A stretch of 63,835 nt of DNA from positions 1 to 63,835 of the forward strand of contig NZ_JAGHFX010000017.1 in assembly GCF_017888565.1 (NCBI RefSeq). The letters are read 5' to 3'. Below are positions 57,801 through 63,835 of this stretch, one piece after another (position 1 is the stretch's first letter; each line of letters starts with the position of its first letter). The position numbers were made by a program, and so were the translations under genes. Origin of the DNA: Clostridium sp. (GTDB lineage Bacteria; Bacillota; Clostridia; Clostridiales; Clostridiaceae). The notes beneath the pieces were generated by a model. It did no database searches. It had not been told where the DNA came from and saw only the letters and a list, made by a program, of their open reading frames with translations.

Positions 57801-60358
57801 ATAGTGTATTTGAAGTACCATATCGTTATGTATCAGCAAATGGTGAAGGTAAAGAAGCTAGGTATTTAAGGATTTATATAACAGGGAATTCAGGATATTA
57901 TTTAAAATTGAATGAGATTGAGATTAATAAATCTGTAGAAAATCAAATATTGAGTGATTTAAATAGTAGTTTAAAAGGAAATGTTAGTAAGGTAATTGAT
58001 AAGGATATTTCAACTGTATTTACTCAAGAAGGACCTGTAAGTAAAACTGATTATATAGAGTATATATTTAGCGAAAATGCAAATGTTGATAATATTTTAC
58101 TTTTACAAGAACCATCGAATGGAGTTATGAAAATAAATACAAAGAATGGTTATGTAGATGTATCAAATTTAAATAGTACTATAATAGATGTAGATACTTC
58201 AAAATATGGAGATATTCTATCAGTTCGATTAGAGTGGGAAGATGGAGAAAATCCTTCAATATATGAATTAATGTTTAAATATGGAGAAAATACAAGTGAT
58301 GATATTGGAGTAAATGTAGATAATATAATTGTAGAAGGTCCAGAAGATGAAATAACTAATATTGCTTTAAGAAAGCCAGTAACAGTATCTGGAACCAGTG
58401 ATGGAAATAAAGATTTCGTAAATGATGGAGACGACAAAACAAAATGGGACAGTAATTTTATTAAAGGAAACAATGCTTCTAAAAATGCATGGATAACAAT
58501 TGATTTAGGTGAAGATAGAAATGAAATTACACAATTAATTGTTAAGTATTTTAATAAGATTTATCCAACTAATTATGATGTTCAAATTTCTAACGATAAT
58601 GAAAATTGGGAAACTATTAAAGAAATACAAAAACCTCATAATGGTCCAACTTATCCAATTGATTCAATTGACTTTGAAACTCCAATAAGTGCTAGATATT
58701 TAAGATTATTCTTTAAAGAACTTAATACTGGGGCAGCTGGTAATGGGGTTGGTATTAGTGAGTTAATGATTATGGGTAGATATATAGAAGAAATACCAGT
58801 TGATTATAGCATCTTAAATTCTTTAATAAATGAAGTAAAGGAGAAAGATTTAAGTAACTATACTACTACTAGTGTAAATAATTTAAGTACTACTCTTAAA
58901 GAAGCAGAACTTTTATTGGAAAATAAAGAAGTTACACAAGAGCAAATTAACAAAGTAGTAGAAAAACTTGAAGAATCAATTAATGCTTTAGAAGTAAAGA
59001 TAACAGAATCTTTAAATGTTGCACTTAATAAAAAGGTAGAGGTATCAGGAACATCTAATGGATTAAAAAATTATATAAATGATGGAGATAAATTAACAAA
59101 ATGGGATTCTAATTTTATAAAGGGTGATAATTCAGATGAAAATGCATGGATAATAGTAGATTTAGGTGAGAAGCAAGTTATTATAAAAGAATTTATTATC
59201 TCATATTTTAATTTAGTATTTCCAACGAAATATACGGTTCAAATATCATCAGATATGGAAGAGTGGGTAACAGTTGTAGAGAAAAATAAAGAACATGGAA
59301 GTGAAGCACATCCAATTGATACTATAAAATTGGATAATGAAGTTTCAGCAAGATACGTACGCTTTATGTTTGAAGAGTTAAATTCAGAAGCAGTTGGTAG
59401 GGGAGTCGGAATAAACGAACTTGAAATTATAGGTAAAACTATAAATGAAGAGTCTGAAATAATAGGCGTACAGGATTATGAAGATAAAGAAGTTATAATT
59501 CCAACCAATATAGATTCAATAAAGTTAGATAAAATGAGTAAGGTAAGTGTAAAGCTTGAAGAATTAGTATTAGAATTATTAGTGCCAGTTATATGGGACA
59601 TAAATGGCTTTGATGGAAATACACCAGGAGTTTATAATTTATTAGGAGAATTAAAGTTAAATGATAATATCAAAAATCCAAAAACTATAAAGGCAAAACA
59701 AAGGGTTATTTTAAAAGAAGATAATTCTGGACCAGGAGAAACAGTGGATAAAACAAATCTTGAAGCTAAAATCGACGACCTAGAAAATGTAGTAACAAAT
59801 ATTGATAAATATATTCCTGAAACTGTAGAAGGAATTAGAGAGCTTTTAGAAGAAGCAAAAGGGATATATAACTCTAAAGAAGTAACTCAAGAGATTATAG
59901 ATGATATTTGTGAAAAGATATCAAAAGCTATGGATAATGCGAAGTTAAAAGAAGATAATCCAGATCCAGGAGAAACAGTGGACAAAACAAATCTTGAAGC
60001 TAAAATTAATGACCTAGAAAATGTAGTAACAAATATTGATAAATATATTCCAGAAACTGTAGAAGGAATTAGAGAGCTTTTAGAAGAAGCAAAAGGGATA
60101 TATAACTCTAAAGAAGTAACACAAGAGAATATAGATGATATTTGTGAAAAGATATCAAAAGCTATGGATAATGCCAAGTTAAAAGAAGAGAATAATAATT
60201 CTAAGCCAGATGAAGAGAATAATAATAAGCCTAGTGATTCATCTAATATAAAAGAATCTGAGGAATTACCAAAGACTGGTTCTGAATTTAATGAAATAGT
60301 ATTATTTGGGTTATTATTCAGCTTTGCAGGAATAATACTTATCCTTAAAAGAAAATAA
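54803..60358 (+). CDS. nagH: NagH-like GH84 hyaluronidase/hexosaminidase, LPXTG-anchored
   Basis: 1851 residues, secreted and wall-anchored. The order is signal peptide (cleavage near VRA, ~36), GH20-like N-terminal domain (~50-190), GH84 catalytic barrel (~198-490, GFIEGFYGGWNYEERESL, catalytic Asp pair D320-D321 in VLNDDFGSG), a helical domain (~500-650), four discoidin/CBM32-type modules (~662-793, ~905-1045, ~1182-1329, ~1403-1546), a FIVAR segment between the last two, an Ig-like domain (~1556-1640), two nearly identical FIVAR repeats and LPKTG with a hydrophobic tail. It resembles C. perfringens mu-toxin NagH. It would release N-acetylglucosamine from host glycans such as hyaluronan or O-GlcNAc proteins. 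Confidence 0.92.
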   Translation: MRKRIQDCKNRLISLTLSITILLGICFQSTEFKVRAIENENVNSGTADESDKYLIYPIPQSILYDEDKTSFNLKNGINLVLEDGIDEATKLYVEEVLTEFEINYTINDKLSENITNLCLGVNNSKGIVDEYVKNNITISSKTLFENPDSYLMDVREEAIVILGKDTDSTFYGVATLKMLFSSFNNIKLLNAKIEDYASVPVRGFIEGFYGGWNYEERESLMNFAKDYKMNSFIYASKTDPYHTSKWDVLYPADELTKIEELVNIGEKTKVRYGWSVHISGFFSGLDTSNKVEYEKRYEKLISKFQQLYDVGVRKFDVLNDDFGSGSNEDVVALLNRLDTEFIQKNGCYRMAYCPQGYNKAWSGNGEELRVLNGLNETIDLYWTGDDVNSPITQETVNFLKGKTNHKPMFWLNYPVNEHSKSGIYLGDISYYARDNVNGMAGFVSNPSRFAESNKVALFQLAALNWNNKNYLSNSQKVWEDSFKYIQPEVNEAYLTIARNIANAPRSSRVPGFNESEYLKTKLDSVANKIQKGTLTAEDEDIVELIEEFDKMLVSIEEMRNNCTNDGLIEELDPWLKSLKDVATSGKEILKSKIAILNNNKTEAWNSFRIATKAFETKYTYLTTESLPNVYAEAGSKRLTPFISKVVKSVKNDIVSIFGIEDDSFTPSIYAVMGGVEQVDNANTAKIFDGDESTNASFIVNQAEGDYIGVDMGKNISVKNIHILQAMNDTHHDYFHEAVLEYSTDGTTWNKINTYNNQVRIDLDDLNFEARYVRLRLIKDKTKPYWTYIREFNINKEEPKQPRIYTNVEALKETPITINGGRNSIYNLNNINLQPNEYVGIKLIDISKVSNLVNKASKEGLTVEYSINGSTWDEFIDETVNSKYIRLINKSNSNITLNINEFGISITNLKVNPNIMETNLTNGLKEGSYKNLFDNDYSTFAWTNENQAIGDYITFDLGNTSNIYDVKVITSDGNPRLYNAEIQISKDNKEWTSIGNVINDNSVFEVPYRYVSANGEGKEARYLRIYITGNSGYYLKLNEIEINKSVENQILSDLNSSLKGNVSKVIDKDISTVFTQEGPVSKTDYIEYIFSENANVDNILLLQEPSNGVMKINTKNGYVDVSNLNSTIIDVDTSKYGDILSVRLEWEDGENPSIYELMFKYGENTSDDIGVNVDNIIVEGPEDEITNIALRKPVTVSGTSDGNKDFVNDGDDKTKWDSNFIKGNNASKNAWITIDLGEDRNEITQLIVKYFNKIYPTNYDVQISNDNENWETIKEIQKPHNGPTYPIDSIDFETPISARYLRLFFKELNTGAAGNGVGISELMIMGRYIEEIPVDYSILNSLINEVKEKDLSNYTTTSVNNLSTTLKEAELLLENKEVTQEQINKVVEKLEESINALEVKITESLNVALNKKVEVSGTSNGLKNYINDGDKLTKWDSNFIKGDNSDENAWIIVDLGEKQVIIKEFIISYFNLVFPTKYTVQISSDMEEWVTVVEKNKEHGSEAHPIDTIKLDNEVSARYVRFMFEELNSEAVGRGVGINELEIIGKTINEESEIIGVQDYEDKEVIIPTNIDSIKLDKMSKVSVKLEELVLELLVPVIWDINGFDGNTPGVYNLLGELKLNDNIKNPKTIKAKQRVILKEDNSGPGETVDKTNLEAKIDDLENVVTNIDKYIPETVEGIRELLEEAKGIYNSKEVTQEIIDDICEKISKAMDNAKLKEDNPDPGETVDKTNLEAKINDLENVVTNIDKYIPETVEGIRELLEEAKGIYNSKEVTQENIDDICEKISKAMDNAKLKEENNNSKPDEENNNKPSDSSNIKESEELPKTGSEFNEIVLFGLLFSFAGIILILKRK
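59711..60178 (+). repeat. Two 234-bp tandem repeats (FIVAR)
   Basis: The units 59711-59944 and 59945-60178 are nearly identical, each encoding 78 residues (VDKTNLEAKI...AKLKED). The high identity points to recent duplication and possible copy-number variation near the wall anchor. Confidence 0.9.
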
Positions 60359-60455
60359 AGTTAATATTTTAAATTAAACAATTTATGAAGCATTTATGCA
60401 ATTTAACAAGTAAAAGCGATAGTATCAATAATAATTTATAATGTTAGAATATAAG

Positions 60456-60488
60456 AAAATGAGGATTCAAGTTTGAATCCTTATTTTT
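60456..60488 (+). terminator. Terminator after nagH-like gene
   Basis: GAGGATTCAA / TTGAATCCTT stem, two-base loop, AAAAT and ATTTTTAT flanks. Confidence 0.75.
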
Positions 60489-61081
60489 ATGTATAATATA
60501 AGTGTTCGTGATATAAACAATTATTGATTACAACTATCTTTGAAATTAATTATTTCAAAATAGTCCCTTAAAATATTTGTACGGTAATATATTTCATCAG
60601 ATAGAAATATTACCTGAATTTAATTACATAAGTTATTATCAGTCCTTTATTATAATTTTACTTAGATATTCTTATAACATTAAGTCTTAATAATAGTATT
60701 TTACATAATTTAAATAGATTATGTAAGATTATAAAAATATAAATTATAAAAAATAAAGTTAATATTTTGCAGTTTATAGTTTGTTAAATTAGCTTAAGAA
60801 ATTTTTAAGAATAACTTTATTTAATGTTCATTTTCTTTAGGATTTTTTGTATATTGTATTATAAATATTAATGTTATAATTTATAATAGTAATATGAATG
60901 AACTGGAATATATGTAGATAGGTAACATAGAAAGTTTTAGAATATAAAATAAAATTAAAATTATATAAATATAAAACAATAAATACTTATGTTAAATCTA
61001 TGTTAAAGGTTTTGACTTTTTTGTAGAGGATATGCTAGCATGGAAAATAATACAATATGATATTACAACAGAGGTGTAAAT
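60489..61081. other. AT-rich intergenic region
   Basis: About 590 bases, very AT-rich, no gene, remnant or structured RNA that I can recognise, apart from the candidate promoter at 61012-61041. Confidence 0.6.
61012..61041 (+). promoter_or_regulatory. Candidate extended -10 promoter of popT
   Basis: TTGACT, 18 bases, TAGCAT, with TGC immediately before the -10 element. It lies ~40 bases before the ATG at 61082. Confidence 0.45.
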
Positions 61082-61879
61082 ATGGAATTTTTAAAAAACT
61101 TTTTAAAAGGAGTGGCAATTAGTATATCACAAATAGTTCCTGGAGTTAGTGGTGGAACTATTGCAATGATTCTAGGAATATATGATAAGCTACTTCATGC
61201 GGTAAACAATATTATTAAAGATTTTAAAAATCAATATAAGATATTGATGCAGGTGGAAATTGGAGCAATTGTAGGAATATTTTTATTTAGTAATATAGTT
61301 AAAACATTATTTGATAATTTTCCTATTCCAGTTGGATATTTATTTATAGGTGTAATATTGGGTGGAGCACCGCTTATGTTTAGAAAGGCAACAGTTAAGG
61401 GATTTAAAAAAAACAGCCTTTTATATTTGGTTGCTGGTATAATTATAGTTTTGATGATGGGTACTCCAAATAATGATGCATCAGCAATAATTACTTCATT
61501 AAGTTTAGTTAACTTTTTATGGCTTTTTATTGGCGGGGTAGTAGTAGCTGTAGCTCTTATCTTACCTGGCATAAGTGGATCATTTATGCTATACGTATTA
61601 GGATTATATAATACAGTTATAACAGCAGTAGTGCAAATGAATATTCCAGTTTTAATACCAATTGCATTAGGTGGCATAGTTGGAACATTGGCAACTGCTA
61701 AAATTATTGAGATGCTCTTATTAAAATATCCAGAGCAAACATATATCCTAATATTTGGATTTATATTAGGTTCAGTATTTTCAGTATTCCCAGGAATTGA
61801 TGGATTAAGTAGTATAATAGGTGTGATTCTTGGAATTGGAGGGTTTATATTTACATATTATATTAGTAGAAATGAATAG
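61082..61879 (+). CDS. popT: PopT/DUF368 undecaprenyl-phosphate translocase
   Basis: 265-residue membrane protein. The start GVAISISQIVPGVSGGTIAMILGIYDKLL and the later repeat-like ALILPGISGSFMLYVLGLY are the paired signatures of DUF368 proteins. Members of this family (PopT) return undecaprenyl phosphate across the membrane during cell-wall synthesis. GAGGTG precedes the ATG. Closed by a clear terminator at 61891. Confidence 0.88.
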   Translation: MEFLKNFLKGVAISISQIVPGVSGGTIAMILGIYDKLLHAVNNIIKDFKNQYKILMQVEIGAIVGIFLFSNIVKTLFDNFPIPVGYLFIGVILGGAPLMFRKATVKGFKKNSLLYLVAGIIIVLMMGTPNNDASAIITSLSLVNFLWLFIGGVVVAVALILPGISGSFMLYVLGLYNTVITAVVQMNIPVLIPIALGGIVGTLATAKIIEMLLLKYPEQTYILIFGFILGSVFSVFPGIDGLSSIIGVILGIGGFIFTYYISRNE

Positions 61880-61890
61880 ATAAGCATTAT

Positions 61891-61923
61891 TAAGATTGAG
61901 GAAATTAACCTCAATCTTTTTCT
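61891..61923 (+). terminator. Terminator after popT
   Basis: AAGATTGAGG / CCTCAATCTT stem with T run. Confidence 0.9.
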
Positions 61924-62057
61924 TTGTATAAAATTAAGAAATTTTAAAAATTAAATATGGTAAATAATGTTTATTAAACTTTACTATTTGTGTATAATAA
62001 ATATAAAAAATGCACGATAAAGCATAATAGAGTAAATAAAAGGAAAGGAAAATACAA

Positions 62058-62333
62058 ATGGGGATAAATAAAAAAATATGGCCTATAACAGCTGTTATTT
62101 TTTCTGTAATGACATTAATGTTAATCGGAATGTATTTTGGAGGATATATAAAGTTTGACTTTGTAATGGTAACTTTAGGATTAAGTGAATTATTTGCAGG
62201 AATAAGCCAAATAGAACTATCAAATAGAACAAATTCAAATGCAGTAAGAAGAAGAAATAAAAGTGTTGGAGTATTTTCAATTATCATAGGTGTTGTAATT
62301 TTCTCAATGGCTATATTTCAAATATTTTTTTAG
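62058..62333 (+). CDS. Small membrane protein
   Basis: 91 residues with three hydrophobic segments (about 7-28, 33-50 and 70-91) and a polar NRTNSNAVRRRNKS loop before the last. AAAGGAAAGGA precedes the ATG. Family not recognised. The DJ-1-like remnant follows. Confidence 0.6.
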   Translation: MGINKKIWPITAVIFSVMTLMLIGMYFGGYIKFDFVMVTLGLSELFAGISQIELSNRTNSNAVRRRNKSVGVFSIIIGVVIFSMAIFQIFF

Positions 62334-62390
62334 GTAAGTAAAGTAAGAAGATAACAATAGTAGCTTAGATTAACTTAAGGAGAGGGGAAA

Positions 62391-62641
62391 ATGGATAAAA
62401 TACTAGTGTTTATTTTTGATGGAATGACTGATTATGAAATAACATTTATTACTCACATATTCCAAGAGAAAATTTTATTAATGATAGAGTTGTCAAAGAT
62501 AAGAATATTATAACTGCTCATGGAGTAGCATTTGTAGATTTTACTATAGAGATATGTGATTATTTTAATCTGTTTGAAAATAATGCAGATAAAAATAACT
62601 TTTGTAATCGATATAAGGGGAGAACTATATGTCAAAGGTAG
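62391..62641 (+). pseudogene. DJ-1/PfpI-family remnant with internal deletion
   Basis: ATG 62391 (after GGAGAGGGG) reads MDKILVFIFDGMTDYEIT, the N-terminus of a DJ-1/PfpI protein. It soon runs into IPRENFINDRVVKDKNIITAH in another frame, which matches the C-terminal conserved region of the same family (NIITAxG), ending at 62641. About 100 internal residues are missing and the join changes frame. Not functional as an enzyme. Confidence 0.7.
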
Positions 62642-62826
62642 CAGTAGTATATAAAAGTAAGTATGGGGAAGCAAGTTAAAAGAGATAAAGATATAATAAT
62701 CTTTGCATTTGGAGCGTCACCATATCATGAAAAGCCTATATGGAGTCAATGGATAATTCATTAGATTGGGCGAGTAGAGATAATTTAAAGAAAATTAAAG
62801 GGATTCTAGGTGTACCATATGAATAA
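62629..62826 (+). pseudogene. Flavodoxin-domain remnant with internal deletion
   Basis: ATG 62629 reads MSKVAVVYKSKYG, the FMN-binding start of a flavodoxin-like protein, then breaks. Downstream pieces IIIFAFGASPYHEKPIW and DWASRDNLKKIKGILGVPYE are the matching middle and C-terminal parts in other frames. Its end overlaps the next gene's start by eight bases, and that gene's ribosome binding site lies inside this remnant. Confidence 0.65.
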
Positions 62827-63592
62827 GAAGATTTCAGTAATAGGGATACTTATATTAATTGTGATAAGTATAGTAACTTTTAGTTATAATAAGTTAGGTG
62901 CTAATGAAGATAATATAAAACTACAAGAAGAAGATAAATATTTTAAGTATTATTCAAATGAAAATGATTCAAAGGCTATTAAGGAGTTAAGTGAAGTGTT
63001 GAATAATAATTATAGTACTATAACAGATAATTTTAACACTAATTTAGAAGAAAAAGTAGAAATAATAATTTATTCGAATATAAAGGAATTTCATAGGTCT
63101 ATTGGGAATGCAGATGCTAGTGATGGAATGGTCGGAGTTGCGTATGATAATACAATAAAAATGGTGTCACCGTTAAACCCAGGTTCAATTCATGATAAAG
63201 AATCACTTTTAAAAGTTATTGTACATGAATTTGTGCACATAGTTACATTTAATATAAATAATCAAAAAGAAAATATTATGCCTACTTGGTTTATGGAAGG
63301 CATAGCAGTACATGAAGCCAATCAAATAACTGATTATGAAAAGAAATATATACGAGATAATTTATCTGAAAATAGAGATATTAATATAGATGATATAAAT
63401 GATAATTTTTATAATAATAAATTAAGTTATTTATATTCAGGATCTATAATAGATTTTATTCTAGATGAATTTGGATATGGAAAGTTAATTCAGGTTATTA
63501 AATCTCCAAATGAAATGGAAATGATTTTAGGAATATCTAATGAGGATTTGAAAAATAATTGGATTAACTATGTAGAAGAAAATTATAAGTAA
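62819..63592 (+). CDS. Secreted/membrane-tethered gluzincin peptidase (MA-like)
   Basis: 257 residues from ATG 62819, six bases after AGGTG (the in-frame GTG at 62810 overlaps that site). An N-terminal hydrophobic segment (about 6-24) is a signal or anchor. HEFVH (H136-E137-H140) followed by TWFMEGIAVHEA supplies the two His and the Glu zinc ligand of the peptidase MA-like superfamily. The catalytic domain faces the outside. Substrate unknown. Confidence 0.8.
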   Translation: MNKKISVIGILILIVISIVTFSYNKLGANEDNIKLQEEDKYFKYYSNENDSKAIKELSEVLNNNYSTITDNFNTNLEEKVEIIIYSNIKEFHRSIGNADASDGMVGVAYDNTIKMVSPLNPGSIHDKESLLKVIVHEFVHIVTFNINNQKENIMPTWFMEGIAVHEANQITDYEKKYIRDNLSENRDINIDDINDNFYNNKLSYLYSGSIIDFILDEFGYGKLIQVIKSPNEMEMILGISNEDLKNNWINYVEENYK

Positions 63593-63624
63593 TTAGAGAT
63601 GAGGGAACTTTTTATAATATTTAT

Positions 63625-63835
63625 ATTAATAATAGATAAAAAGTTCTATTTAAGTTCAAAAATGACTTTAAGTAAGTAAAATCAATAGTTAAAAAGAGGC
63701 TCACGAAATGGTCTGACCCCTAAAAAGTAGATATTGTTAAAAGGGGTATATCATTGTGAATTACAAAAATGGCTTCGATATTTAATTGGAGCCATATTTT
63801 TTAACCTTTTTTGAAATCTAATATTATTATAAAAA
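63625..63835. repeat. Right copy of terminal inverted repeat (IS3-like end)
   Basis: Reverse complement of the left-end repeat. The core 63709-63835 starts at TGGTCTGACCCC and has two visible mismatches to the left copy. 63625-63708 matches the left copy at lower identity. Contains the ATGGCT/AGCCAT hairpin. No transposase in the window. Confidence 0.6.

Noticed and set aside
59887..60177. 96-codon minus-strand ORF inside the NagH-like gene
   Set aside because: It mirrors the repeated FIVAR coding sequence on the other strand and has no start signal.

Overview
This window looks like chromosomal DNA from a Clostridium sensu stricto species (very AT-rich, AAT/ATA-rich codon use, strong AGGAGG-type ribosome binding sites, frequent GTG/TTG starts, and Clostridium-type genes such as a NagH-like GH84 hyaluronidase and a type I pullulanase). 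The species cannot be named from sequence alone. Both ends carry the same repeat in inverted orientation: about 123 bp nearly identical, then roughly 90 bp more that is weaker. Its inner edge resembles an IS3-type element terminus. The window is therefore either a repeat-bounded assembly segment or a block flanked by inverted insertion-sequence ends.

Layout. 0.3-5.8 kb: an M50-like membrane protease, an ArsC/Spx-fold protein, a glycogen debranching enzyme and small proteins. 6.0-27.6 kb: an anaerobic purine/urate catabolism and selenium-dependent molybdenum hydroxylase locus. It holds two NCS2 purine permeases, two sigma-54 activators, a three-subunit xanthine dehydrogenase, an 8-oxoguanine/guanine deaminase-type amidohydrolase, the MocA/YgfJ cofactor enzyme, YgeY, SsnA, a short YgfK and a fused 2Fe-2S/molybdopterin hydroxylase. 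Four clear -24/-12 promoters serve permease 1, regulator 1, ygeY and ssnA, while xdhA has a near-consensus sigma-A promoter. 28-34 kb: an envelope-defence block with an MprF-like flippase domain protein, BceAB and BceRS. 34-41 kb: an LPXTG-anchored GHL10 protein and two tandem TPR histidine kinases, the second degenerate and frameshifted. 41-46.5 kb: an antiporter behind a fluoride riboswitch, a type I pullulanase, and ThiT behind a TPP riboswitch. 46.5-54.3 kb: several GNAT acetyltransferases, a kinase-like protein, an orphan mannose-type EIIA, a MATE exporter and several gene remnants. 54.8-60.4 kb: a 1851-residue NagH-like, cell-wall-anchored GH84 protein. 61-63.6 kb: a PopT/DUF368 lipid carrier flippase, DJ-1 and flavodoxin remnants with internal deletions, and a secreted gluzincin peptidase.

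How the genes may work together. The purine locus would import xanthine/urate-type bases through the permeases, deaminate and oxidise or reduce them through SsnA, the deaminase, XdhABC and the selenium-dependent hydroxylase, and pass products to YgeY. YgfK here lacks the GltD-like FAD/NAD(P) segment seen in the E. coli protein, and no YgfM-type FAD subunit lies next to the hydroxylase, so its electron route must differ. The usual partners ygeX, ygeW and hyuA are not in the window. Many intergenic regions hold decaying genes, so this part of the genome seems to be losing small genes.
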